This document shows positions 13,315 through 21,084 of a DNA stretch of 25,018 nucleotides, piece by piece. Below the pieces are notes generated by a model. The model worked only from the letters and a program-made list of their open reading frames with translations, was not told the origin of the DNA and searched no databases. The position numbers and the translations under genes were made by a program. The stretch comes from a virus, in IMG/VR virus record IMGVR_UViG_3300008267_000337, positions 1 to 25,018 of that record; one strand, written 5' to 3'. The stretch's first letter is position 1, and every line of letters begins with the position of its first letter.

Positions 13315-15596
13315 TAATCATAGCCTGTATCATAGCCTGAGTCGAATGCACCGCCAGCCAAGGCATCTTGTGCTGACACAAGCAAGGTAAAAGTAGTAGT
13401 ACCTCCGGCAGAGTCTTCAGGCTTATTCTTGGCCTCAGTAATGAAGCCTTGAATGTCTAAGCTGCCTGAAGTGAGCCTGACTTTCCGGTATTGCTCATCT
13501 TGGCTCAAAGTTAAGAAATCACATAGACTTTGAGGATATGTAAATTGAACACTGATAGGCTTGAATAGGTAGTCTTGCGCTCCAGCTCTTAGAACTGTAG
13601 TATCAATGCTGACATTCTCGTAAAGTGGTGTATCAATTAGGTACTGCTGACAAGGCTCTTGAGCATCATCTATCTGACTGAAGTAGGTTGTCTGATACTC
13701 GCCTATCTGGAATTGCAGTGATGGGTTGCCTGTAGCTGGCAAGACTAGCCCATAGGTGTTCATGCCAAGCACCTTCCACCAGCGCATCCCTACTCTGGCA
13801 GGGGTGTGGAATATGTTGTAGAGATTCTGCATGACTCCAGAGCTGAAGGCTATCAGGCTGCTTGGCATGCTGACCTCTCCCGGGGCAAAGGTCACTGAGC
13901 CTGTTTCCTCAGGAAGATTAAAGCATGTTCCTTGTACATCTTCAAGAGCAATCTCCTGCCGATTCAGCCAGATTATGAAGGTATCATAGTCATTAGGTCG
14001 GTCTGAGGTAGCACCTCCATTAGTTATGGCTGATGCTCTCCGGTTGAACTCTATGCAGTAACCTTCAGCAATAATCTCGCTCCGAATGTCTAAGGCAGCA
14101 GTGCTGTTCTCAGCCATTGCCCGGTTATCAATAAAGTAATTGCGGTCAGTGTGGATGGCATAAGCTCCAGAGATTTGGATGTTCTTCCATTTATCGGAGA
14201 ATCCTAAAGTGATATTATTAACCAGGTCTTCTGACTTAGCCATCTGATCAACCTCGCCTACATTGGTAAAGGTCTGGCTGATGGTGTTCTGGTAGAAATA
14301 CTCCCTTGGCTCTACCCTTACCTTCCACTCTGTACCTGTCCATTCAAAAGCCCAGCCCAAGCAGAAGATTCTGTCTAGCCCCTCAAAGACTTGCTTCCAT
14401 GTGGTTTTTAAGGTCTGGAAGCCAGCAAAAGGATCTACTCCTCTAATTCTGCCTCCTGTGGTCAGGGCATTGTTCCAGTAACAGCCACCATCTGACTCAC
14501 TGAACACATCAGAGAGCAGCATGTTGTTGTTACCAGTCATCACATAGATTGCCCTGCGTAACCATTGCTCAATGGTCAGCACATTGCAGGTGCTGGCATA
14601 CTCCCCTGAGTTAATCTCCTCCAGAGTTATTGTGTAGCCATCATATAAGGTAATCTCAGTAGCTCCACCTACACTAAGGTTTTGATTAAAAAGCACTGTA
14701 AGCTTTATGCCGGGCTGAATAGTAATAGTTCCGGTGTAAGTAGTATTGATTGTCTCAGTTGCCAGAGGAGCTAGTGTGCTATTATGAAGCACAATTGATG
14801 GAGGGAATGGCTCTGGAATGTTGCCATTCACTTGCAACATCAGCAGCTCATAGGTTGCAGTTGTTGAGCCTGTATTGGTTGCATCCCAGTTAGCTGTTAT
14901 AGTGTATGAAAAAGTTCTGGCAAAGCCTCCATTGTTGACAAATATTGAACTATTGCCAAGGTTACCTGTTCCGGTGAGTAAGATGGTAGTAGTATTGGCT
15001 GTATTGCCATACTGCTCTACAAAGTCACTATTCTGAAAAAAGGTTGGGCAAAGAATAAAAGTCTGAGTTGCTGGCACTCCTGTATTCACTAATGTACCAG
15101 TAAAGTCAGCATAGTTCTTACCAAAGGCAGACAGATAGAGGTCTTGCCTGTGCAGCCTAATGTTTTTAAAGGTCAGCGCACTTATGGTATCACCATTCAG
15201 GTCAGTTGTGCTTGTCAGGTCTATCTCTACATCCTGCCGAGCTTTGAAGTCTTCCCGGAAGTCATCATCTATGATGCCTACTGTCACTTCGAAGCTGTCT
15301 GTATCGCAGACATTATGCTCCTGATAGATGGCTAGGTTGAGGAAGCCATCGAATTGATAGTCTTGCCCATCATAGCCAACATCTGAAGTGATGGTTATGG
15401 CAATAGGTCTATTTATGTAGAACTGGTCAAAGATGAGCTTAATGTACCTAGCCCCTTTATTGTAGAACTTGACCTCTGTGCTGAATGGCTGGTCAATACC
15501 ATGACTCTCCATCCGGATAGCAGTGAATTCAATGCCATCCCAGCCTATAGGCTCTTCAACCTCAATGTTGTCTAAGTAGAATTTCCAGCCTGCCAT
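13314..15596 (-). CDS. Large tail-associated structural protein, distal tail or baseplate candidate (760 aa)
   Basis: The gene lies immediately downstream of the tape measure and before the fibre gene, where distal-tail, hub or baseplate proteins usually sit. The N terminus (GWKFYLDNIEVEEPIGWDGI, then HGIDQPFSTEVKFYNKGARY) and the mainly beta character fit that role. Residues about 240-330 look like an inserted Ig or jelly-roll module. The last residues form a short repeat (DSGYDTGYD). There is no peptidase motif. ATG 15596 lies only four bases after a TAnnTTTG element placed behind the tape-measure terminator, so this gene may start a new transcript with almost no leader. Confidence 0.6.
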   Translation of the reverse strand: MAGWKFYLDNIEVEEPIGWDGIEFTAIRMESHGIDQPFSTEVKFYNKGARYIKLIFDQFYINRPIAITITSDVGYDGQDYQFDGFLNLAIYQEHNVCDTDSFEVTVGIIDDDFREDFKARQDVEIDLTSTTDLNGDTISALTFKNIRLHRQDLYLSAFGKNYADFTGTLVNTGVPATQTFILCPTFFQNSDFVEQYGNTANTTTILLTGTGNLGNSSIFVNNGGFARTFSYTITANWDATNTGSTTATYELLMLQVNGNIPEPFPPSIVLHNSTLAPLATETINTTYTGTITIQPGIKLTVLFNQNLSVGGATEITLYDGYTITLEEINSGEYASTCNVLTIEQWLRRAIYVMTGNNNMLLSDVFSESDGGCYWNNALTTGGRIRGVDPFAGFQTLKTTWKQVFEGLDRIFCLGWAFEWTGTEWKVRVEPREYFYQNTISQTFTNVGEVDQMAKSEDLVNNITLGFSDKWKNIQISGAYAIHTDRNYFIDNRAMAENSTAALDIRSEIIAEGYCIEFNRRASAITNGGATSDRPNDYDTFIIWLNRQEIALEDVQGTCFNLPEETGSVTFAPGEVSMPSSLIAFSSGVMQNLYNIFHTPARVGMRWWKVLGMNTYGLVLPATGNPSLQFQIGEYQTTYFSQIDDAQEPCQQYLIDTPLYENVSIDTTVLRAGAQDYLFKPISVQFTYPQSLCDFLTLSQDEQYRKVRLTSGSLDIQGFITEAKNKPEDSAGGTTTFTLLVSAQDALAGGAFDSGYDTGYD

Positions 15597-15600
15597 GTCG

Positions 15601-15608
15601 CAAAGTTA
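15601..15608 (-). promoter_or_regulatory. -7 promoter element (TAACTTTG) before the tail gene at 15596
   Basis: On the minus strand TAACTTTG is an exact match to TAnnTTTG, located between a terminator (15608-15637) and the ATG at 15596. Only four bases separate element and ATG, which predicts a leaderless or near-leaderless mRNA if it is used. No clear -33 TTG was found. Confidence 0.5.
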
Positions 15609-15637
15609 AAAAGAAAAAGCCCCTGTATAACAGAGGC
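15608..15637 (-). terminator. Intrinsic terminator downstream of the tape measure gene
   Basis: In minus-strand RNA a 7-bp stem (GCCUCUG / CAGGGGC, one G-U pair) with a 5-base loop is followed by UUUUUCUUUUU. It lies 33 bases after the tape-measure stop. Confidence 0.8.
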
Positions 15638-15669
15638 ACTTTCCGAATCTAAACCAATTAGAAATGACA

Positions 15670-18201
15670 TCAGCTTCTGAACCGATTGTTGAGGATTTTG
15701 GTAGTCCTCCGTTCGGTGCGAATATACTTCTCAAAACCTTTCTCATCCATGTTAAGCTGGGTTATGGGTAGCCCTTTCAGGATGCTGCCTAACTCATCCA
15801 GCTTGCCATACATTGGATTGGTTGCCTGAGAGCCTCCGTTGTATCTGGAAGCATAGAACAGCTCTTGCTTACTTAGTGCATGGTTAGGAATTACTTGAGA
15901 ACCTTTTGGAAGATCAACGAGAGTGGCTGTTGGTGGAGTGAAGTAGACCTTGCCTGATGCAGTCACTACCTTCTCAACTCCTCGCTCACCTACCATTGCC
16001 CTACCTCCTTCGAAGGCTTTGCCCTTAGTACCTTCGGCAAACTCAGGCACAGGCTGAGCTAAGATAAACCCTATCTGTGCTGCCTGGTTAGCTAGGGTCA
16101 GAGCAGCTAAAGGCAGGGTAACTGGATTGCTTGACCACTTAGCTATTATGGAGGCAGTTTCAAAGATTACTCTGGCAATGGCTGCTGCCTGCTCAGCTTG
16201 GAAGGCTTTAGTCTTGAGCTGCTTCTCCTGCTCTGCCCTCCGGTTATTAATCTCTTGAATCTTCTGCTCATTGCCTTCAGCCATTGCTACCTCATTGTCA
16301 TACCTCTTATTCATGGCAGCAATCTCATTGTTGATAGAGGTCTGGTACATGTTGCTGAAGCCACTTAGTAAAGTTCCTGTAAGCTGGAATGTAGCATCAA
16401 TCTTTGCCTGCTTATCTGCTTCAGCCTTTTCTCTTGCTTGTTTCTCATATTCCAGACCTTGCTCATATTGCTTTTGCCATGCCTTCATTTGGGCTAGCCT
16501 ATTATCATTCCTTTTCTTCTCCTCTTCCTCCTCACTTTTAGTGATGTCTTTTTGGAACTTCTCGACTGCATCCTTTGGCTTTAAGAATAGCTTAGCATAA
16601 GCTTTCTCATATTCTTCAATTGATTTCTGAGCAGTAAGCTTAGCTATCTCAACTTCTCTCTCACTTATGCCTATGCCTCTCTTCTGGAAGTCCTCTTTAA
16701 TCTTAGCTACCTTCTGTTGGTAGATGATCTCTTGAGCCATTCCAGCCTCTTTGCCTGCTCCTTGAATCTCAAGTATTAATGTCTGTTGATCTTTCTCTAG
16801 TTGAGCAAGTTTAAGCTGATTCTGATACTGCTCTTTCGTTTGAGCAAGTTGTTCTTCTCTTGCCTTCTTAGCATTTTTTGCAGCTAATTCTGCTGCTGCC
16901 TTATCTGCTTTACTTTTGGCTGCTGCTGCTGCATCTGCTTTAGCTTTTTCATCACCTCTCAGCTTCAGCTCCTCCTTAATTGCTCCATTGACTCCATCAA
17001 GTGCAGCTTTTTGTTCTTTTGCAGCCTTTGCTTCTCTTCCGCTTGTTAATGCTCTGGTAGCTTGAACTGCTGAAAGATCAAGTAACCCAAGCGTACTAAC
17101 TTTGATAAGCATCCCATATTTACTTATGGTCTTGCTGGTCTTGTCATACTCCCCTGCAACACTATTAAGAGACTTGAGCTTTTCATTATTAGCTTTTAAT
17201 TCAGCCTGAAGCTGCTCATCTGTTAGCTTAGCTATCCTGCCCTTTGCCCCTTTATAAGACTCAACCTCAAGGTCAGCATTCTTTTTGCTTTCATCCTTGC
17301 CTAGCTTAAAGATTGAGTTAATTCCAGCCATGAAGTCGCTGGTAAGCTCAAGAGCTGACTGGAGGATAGGGCCTAACATTGTGCCTATCTGATTCAAGAA
17401 TCCATCCCAGGCATCACCCAAGTTATTGACCTTGCCTCCTAATGTTTCACTGATTGCTGCTGATGCTCCGGCTACTCCTTCATAGTCTCCTAGGCTGACT
17501 AGATAATCTCTTATAGCCTCATTTGTGAACTTAGTCTGAGTTTCTACTCCCTTAAAGCTAAAGGTTACCTGATCCCCTGACTTGCTTGCTCTTACTCCAA
17601 ACTCCTTTAGCCTTTCAAATTCTCCAGTTTGAGCATCAATTATTGCTTCAGCTAATTGGTCGAATGACTTGCCTGTAGATGAGGCTAGGTCACCTAGCTT
17701 ACGCATCTGATTTACATTAGGTGTAAAGCCTTGGTTAGCCAGCTTTACAAACGATGCAGTGAGTTCTTGCACCGAAAATGGTGTAGTCTTTGCAAACTCC
17801 TTAATGCTCTCCAGAGCAACATTAGCAGCAGCTCCGCTTCCTAATGTGTTCTTAAGCACCGAACCCATCTTTTCAAACTCAGCAGTAACCTTAAACACTG
17901 ACTGAGCAAAGCCAATGACAGCTTGAATGCTGAATGCTCCGGCTATTGCTGGGCCGATTGGCCCTAGGTTCTTAAGAAAGCCATCAATACCACCTCCTGC
18001 TTGCTTGAATGCACCAGACATCTTACTGCCTGCATCGGAAGCATTAGAGCTTGTCTTATTAAGTTCTGAATTGAACTTCTTTAGCTCCCTTATTGCATCC
18101 TGCTCTTCTGCCGTGATTTTATCAAAACCCTGCTGTGCCTTGGATAGCTCAGTAGTGTCTATGACATACCTAATCTTAATGTCATTGCTTGAAATAGCCA
18201 T
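15670..18201 (-). CDS. Tape measure protein (843 aa)
   Basis: The protein sets tail length and is expelled with DNA during infection. Regions in order: an N-terminal segment (IKIRYVIDTTELSKAQQGFD), a hydrophobic Gly/Ala/Ile stretch near residues 75-105, a tape-measure core (SIKEFAKTTPFSVQEL; LANQGFTPNVNQMRKLGDLA; LGDAWDGFLNQIG), a long Ala/Lys-rich coiled coil (about 410-480), a hydrophobic pair near 690-735, and a C-terminal FAEGTKGKAFEGGRAMVGERG motif typical of such proteins. The start is set at 18201 (MAISSND): an upstream in-frame ATG at 18243 lies inside a terminator hairpin and is rejected. At about 0.15 nm per residue the tail would be near 125 nm. Confidence 0.9.
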   Translation of the reverse strand: MAISSNDIKIRYVIDTTELSKAQQGFDKITAEEQDAIRELKKFNSELNKTSSNASDAGSKMSGAFKQAGGGIDGFLKNLGPIGPAIAGAFSIQAVIGFAQSVFKVTAEFEKMGSVLKNTLGSGAAANVALESIKEFAKTTPFSVQELTASFVKLANQGFTPNVNQMRKLGDLASSTGKSFDQLAEAIIDAQTGEFERLKEFGVRASKSGDQVTFSFKGVETQTKFTNEAIRDYLVSLGDYEGVAGASAAISETLGGKVNNLGDAWDGFLNQIGTMLGPILQSALELTSDFMAGINSIFKLGKDESKKNADLEVESYKGAKGRIAKLTDEQLQAELKANNEKLKSLNSVAGEYDKTSKTISKYGMLIKVSTLGLLDLSAVQATRALTSGREAKAAKEQKAALDGVNGAIKEELKLRGDEKAKADAAAAAKSKADKAAAELAAKNAKKAREEQLAQTKEQYQNQLKLAQLEKDQQTLILEIQGAGKEAGMAQEIIYQQKVAKIKEDFQKRGIGISEREVEIAKLTAQKSIEEYEKAYAKLFLKPKDAVEKFQKDITKSEEEEEKKRNDNRLAQMKAWQKQYEQGLEYEKQAREKAEADKQAKIDATFQLTGTLLSGFSNMYQTSINNEIAAMNKRYDNEVAMAEGNEQKIQEINNRRAEQEKQLKTKAFQAEQAAAIARVIFETASIIAKWSSNPVTLPLAALTLANQAAQIGFILAQPVPEFAEGTKGKAFEGGRAMVGERGVEKVVTASGKVYFTPPTATLVDLPKGSQVIPNHALSKQELFYASRYNGGSQATNPMYGKLDELGSILKGLPITQLNMDEKGFEKYIRTERRTTKILNNRFRS

Positions 18202-18218
18202 GTGCTTAATGTTTGGCT

Positions 18219-18226
18219 CAAAGATA
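18219..18226 (-). promoter_or_regulatory. -7 promoter element (TATCTTTG) before the tape measure gene
   Basis: TATCTTTG on the minus strand is an exact TAnnTTTG match, 17 bases before ATG 18201 and just after a terminator. This order supports a separate transcript for the tape measure. No convincing -33 TTG is seen. Confidence 0.55.
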
Positions 18227-18231
18227 GGAAT

Positions 18232-18257
18232 AAAAAAAGCCACCCGATTGGATGGCT
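18232..18257 (-). terminator. Intrinsic terminator upstream of the tape measure gene
   Basis: In minus-strand RNA, AGCCAUCC pairs with GGGUGGCU (8 bp including one U-G pair) around a 4-base loop, followed by seven U residues. It ends transcription coming from the terminase and chaperone genes. Confidence 0.85.
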
Positions 18258-18281
18258 ATTTCCTCATGAGAACAAACAAAT

Positions 18282-19090
18282 CTAACCCTTTACTCTGTTT
18301 TTCTTCTTCTTTAGGTCGCTAATATAAGCATTATAAATCAAGTAGTACTCGTAAACTGGCCTTTCGACCAGATGCTTAATTTCTCTAAGATGTCCACCTG
18401 TGATTGCAAACTGCTCATCAAATCGCTGTCTGTGCTGTCTAATGACTGAAGTGTAATAATGTGCTTCAGGTTGTTTATGTTTTGCAGAGTTTCGCCCTGT
18501 AAATAGGTCGGGAAATTCTGACTGTATTCGGTCAAAGAGGGCAGATAGGCGTACTCCGGCAGTTTCAAAAAAAAACCCTCTACATCATTGTGCTTCATCC
18601 AATGCTCCATTTTCTTCTTATTGTATGGATACTGGTAATCTAGTGGGTTCTCCTCTTCATCAAAGTAGATAACTGTTGCCAGCTTGAGCTGCCTGGTCAG
18701 GCTCATGCTGATGTCCAGCTGCTCCTTGAGTCTGGATGCTAAGATGCCTATCTCATAGAGCTTCTTCTCATCCTTCTTCTTTCGGTCAGTGATTAGATTA
18801 ATCAGGCCATTATTCCATCCCTTGAGGAAGTCAGGGTTAATCTGCCATAGTTCCTCTGTAAATATATCCCTGGCAGCTATTGCCCTCTGGAATGGCACAT
18901 TTACTTCCGTAGTAAACTTAAAGTAATTGACTCCACCAGATGTGAATGCAAACTCAATTTGATCCCACCGCTCTTGTGGAGCTACTCCTCTGTAATGTAT
19001 TCGGCCAGCTTCTCCTTGAAGAGGAGCTTCTTCTGCCATCGGTTCAGCAGGAGGAGGCACAGATGGTTTGCGCCTAAAAAGATTAAACAT
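18282..19090 (-). CDS. Frameshifted long form of the tail-assembly-chaperone candidate (about 269 aa)
   Basis: If ribosomes slip -1 on the U9 run at 18567-18575, translation from ATG 19090 continues in a frame open to TAG 18284-18282. That frame holds 97 sense codons from just behind an upstream TGA and has no ATG or GTG, only a late TTG, so it cannot easily be made from its own start. The extra region reads as a normal protein (FAITGGHLREIKHLVERPVY, then EYYLIYNAYISDLKKKKNR) and extends 54 bases past the zero-frame stop, filling a gap that would otherwise be empty up to the terminator. A gene in this position before the tape measure commonly uses -1 frameshifting (lambda G-GT). A homopolymer sequencing error is the main alternative. 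Confidence 0.65.
18338..19090 (-). CDS. Tail-assembly-chaperone candidate, zero-frame form (250 aa)
   Basis: The gene immediately precedes the tape measure, the usual place for tail assembly chaperones. The first 174 residues are common to both forms: a Pro/Glu-rich start (FRRKPSVPPPAEP), a beta segment (WDQIEFAFTSGGVNYFKFTT), and a helical charged middle (LITDRKKKDEKKLYEIGI; ATVIYFDEEENPLDYQYPYN). After GFF at about residue 174 the zero frame continues 76 residues rich in Leu and Ser to TGA 18340-18338. In lambda the short form is abundant and the slipped form rare; that ratio cannot be judged here. Its first 109 bases overlap the membrane-protein gene upstream; a later in-frame ATG at 19039 would reduce this. 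Confidence 0.65.
   Translation of the reverse strand: MFNLFRRKPSVPPPAEPMAEEAPLQGEAGRIHYRGVAPQERWDQIEFAFTSGGVNYFKFTTEVNVPFQRAIAARDIFTEELWQINPDFLKGWNNGLINLITDRKKKDEKKLYEIGILASRLKEQLDISMSLTRQLKLATVIYFDEEENPLDYQYPYNKKKMEHWMKHNDVEGFFLKLPEYAYLPSLTEYSQNFPTYLQGETLQNINNLKHIITLQSLDSTDSDLMSSLQSQVDILEKLSIWSKGQFTSTT
18566..18575 (-). promoter_or_regulatory. Putative -1 ribosomal frameshift site (U9 slippery run)
   Basis: In minus-strand mRNA the zero-frame codons read GGU UUU UUU UUG AAA. A tRNA pair on UUU UUU or UUU UUG can re-pair perfectly or nearly so one base back. The -1 frame has a TGA four codons before this run and is then open for about 97 codons. No strong downstream stimulatory stem was identified by eye. 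Confidence 0.65.
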
Positions 19091-19377
19091 AAGTAGAAAG
19101 GGTAATTAAATATGAGATAACTGATGACCAGGTACTGCCAAGCACCAGAGCAGAATGGACATTCACCCAGCGGCTTTGCCCAGTTCATGGGTAGCCTCTG
19201 GATTAGGGAGAGATACCACTGCCCCAATGGGTGATCCTCCAGCAGATAGTCCAGAAACAAGGAGAAAGATGCGCTGAGTGCAGCTATGAGCAGCAACATC
19301 AGCATGCTCTGCATCGTGTGGTAATTCGACAATGCAGCAGCCTCTACGCTTGCCACCGCAGCTAGATTCAATGTCAT
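18982..19377 (-). CDS. Integral membrane protein with CxxC motif (131 aa)
   Basis: Hydrophobic segments are visible near residues 23-43 (QSMLMLLLIAALSASFSLFL) and 83-112 (YLVISYLIFNYPFYLCLIFL, LLLL). Between them lies GECPFCSGAW, a Cys pair just before the second membrane region. Small membrane proteins with a CxxC before a Trp are seen in the DUF1360-like group, and I would place it near there with low confidence. A membrane protein between terminase and tail genes is unusual; it could act in DNA entry, superinfection exclusion or membrane remodelling. The start overlaps the previous stop as ATGA, and the 3' end overlaps the chaperone candidate by 109 bases. Confidence 0.6.
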   Translation of the reverse strand: MTLNLAAVASVEAAALSNYHTMQSMLMLLLIAALSASFSLFLDYLLEDHPLGQWYLSLIQRLPMNWAKPLGECPFCSGAWQYLVISYLIFNYPFYLCLIFLGANHLCLLLLNRWQKKLLFKEKLAEYITEE

Positions 19378-19769
19378 AGGTCAAGGGTGTCATTATTAAT
19401 TGCGTTAATAGATATAATGTTGGTCTCTAGGTTAGTGTAGGCCACTTGGAAGGTCAGGCAGATGCTGTCATGAATCTTACCATCCAGTGCCATGAAGTCA
19501 ATGACCTGGTTAGTGTCTGGGTCAATGAAGGTGATACTGTACTGACCTCCGTAAGGGCTAAAGAAGCCCTCTGGTAGCCCTTCCATATCAAGCTCAACAA
19601 AGCCATCAATGCCAACACTTAGCAGCTGCTGAATGGCTACATTAACACCGGGCTTAATGATGTCAACCAGCACCGAATCATAGCCTATTGGTGCATATAT
19701 GTAGACAGCATCTGGGCAGCTATTGAATGGCTGACAGATAGGGTAGCAATCATTGCAGCATAGTGCCAT
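19374..19769 (-). CDS. Cys-rich small virion-module protein (131 aa)
   Basis: The N terminus is Cys-rich (MALCCNDCYPICQPFNSC, five Cys in 18 residues) and the rest looks like a compact beta domain (SVLVDIIKPGVNVAIQQLL; EGLPEGFFSPYGGQYSITF; ICLTFQVAYTN). It resembles a type of small conserved protein I associate with Bacteroidota phage structural clusters. It follows the large terminase gene, overlapping it by 20 bases, and precedes the membrane protein with an ATGA overlap. Possible roles are a head-tail connector, a completion protein or a decoration protein. The Cys cluster may bind zinc or form disulfides. No firm function. Confidence 0.55.
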   Translation of the reverse strand: MALCCNDCYPICQPFNSCPDAVYIYAPIGYDSVLVDIIKPGVNVAIQQLLSVGIDGFVELDMEGLPEGFFSPYGGQYSITFIDPDTNQVIDFMALDGKIHDSICLTFQVAYTNLETNIISINAINNDTLDL

Positions 19770-21084
19770 ATTTTTCTAGATTAAAGTTGCTGGTTATCTC
19801 GGCAAAGTTAGAGAAAATAAAATACCGGAAGGCATCCAGAGCGTGGCTCTTGTCTGGGTTCTTATTCTTCCAGCTGTCAAGGCTACCCTGCCTATCTACC
19901 TTTGCCTCCTTGAGGTCAGTGACTAGAGCAGGACAGGCTTTCTCACTGATGGTGATCTTGGCCTTTTGAAACATCAGGATAGTGATGAGCCTGCTGGCAA
20001 TGTGGCTAGGGTTACTCTTAGGCACTTGCAGCTGCATGTCTACTAAGTTGAGGTAGTTCTTGATAATTAAGTAGGCTGAGATGTTGCCCTGAGTAAAGGC
20101 ATTCCTGGCAGCACCAGAGGCATCACCATTGATCACATACATCATGTCTGGGTACTCTTGCTTGATTGTCTGGCAGAGAGTGGATAGGTCACCTATCCGG
20201 TAGGTCTTTAGCACATTAATGGTGGCATAATTGGCTGACTCACTGCCATACTTGATGTACTGGCAAGCTACGCATGTGTTAGTGACATTGAAGTCAAAGG
20301 CTAGGTAGAGTGGGTAGGCTGGGTTTGCCTTGATGTAGCCTCCAAAGACATGCTTAGAGTAGTCAAAGGTGTAGGCAAAGAGGCTCTCTCTATCCCAAAC
20401 TCCCCACTGCCCTAGTGCATAGACCTCATAGTAGGTCTGGTTAACTGTCTTGAGAGCCTCCATCCTTGTGACATACTCATCATCAAGGAAGTTGAGTGCA
20501 TCCCGGTAAGTGCCATGCAGCCTAAGTATATGGTTGGCCTCCTTCTCAGGCACATCATCAAAGAACCTTTTCTTTATCCAATGGCTGTCTGATACAGGGT
20601 TAAAGGTCAGAAAGAATCTCTTAGGATGCTCAGACTTACCCCTAAGTCGGAGGGTTATCTGAGTAAAGTCCTCTAGAGTCAGCTCAGTTGCCTCCTCAAT
20701 CCAGATGTACTTAGCCTGGCTAAGTGACTTGAGCTTCTCAGGATCATCACAGCCTAAGAACACAATACGATTAGTGCCAGACTGAAGCTCAAGGTAGCCT
20801 GTCTTAGCCTTGATTACCTTGTCAAAGCCCCATTGGCTAATCTTATTCCTGAAGTCAGCAAAGACTGAGTTTCTCAGGGTAGCTGCTACCTTACGGATGA
20901 CAAAGTAGGTCTGGTATTGGTTGGCCTTGTTGTCAATGATTTCGCTCAAGAAAATCTGAATCATTGTCTGACTCTTGCCCGAACCAGCTCCACCCCAAAG
21001 GATGTTATAGGTCTTAGGCTCAACTAAGGCAGGCAGATACTTCTGACTCCACAGCTCACCGCTGGATAGGTCATACAAAGCCAT
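19750..21084 (-). CDS. terL: Terminase large subunit (444 aa)
   Basis: This is the DNA-packaging motor ATPase and nuclease. The ATPase half has Walker A GGAGSGKS (31-38), Walker B YIWIEEA (126-132) and the coupling motif LTFNP (159-163). The nuclease half has the three acidic sites of the RNase H-like fold: D264 in LAFDFN, D321 in NGDASG and D417 in HALDAFRYF. All key residues are present, and 444 residues is a normal length. It works with the small subunit encoded just upstream (TAATG overlap at 21082-21086) and docks on the portal, whose gene lies far downstream beyond the tail module. Confidence 0.95.
   Translation of the reverse strand: MALYDLSSGELWSQKYLPALVEPKTYNILWGGAGSGKSQTMIQIFLSEIIDNKANQYQTYFVIRKVAATLRNSVFADFRNKISQWGFDKVIKAKTGYLELQSGTNRIVFLGCDDPEKLKSLSQAKYIWIEEATELTLEDFTQITLRLRGKSEHPKRFFLTFNPVSDSHWIKKRFFDDVPEKEANHILRLHGTYRDALNFLDDEYVTRMEALKTVNQTYYEVYALGQWGVWDRESLFAYTFDYSKHVFGGYIKANPAYPLYLAFDFNVTNTCVACQYIKYGSESANYATINVLKTYRIGDLSTLCQTIKQEYPDMMYVINGDASGAARNAFTQGNISAYLIIKNYLNLVDMQLQVPKSNPSHIASRLITILMFQKAKITISEKACPALVTDLKEAKVDRQGSLDSWKNKNPDKSHALDAFRYFIFSNFAEITSNFNLEKYGTMLQ

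Noticed and set aside
8996-15000. Many AGTAGTAGT runs in tail genes as a microsatellite or regulatory repeat
   Set aside because: On the coding strand they are ACT codons in Thr-rich fibre-like proteins, so amino-acid composition explains them.
18202-18243. Upstream in-frame start of the tape measure gene at 18243
   Set aside because: It lies inside the terminator hairpin at 18232-18257 and upstream of the TAnnTTTG element; ATG 18201 gives a natural N terminus.
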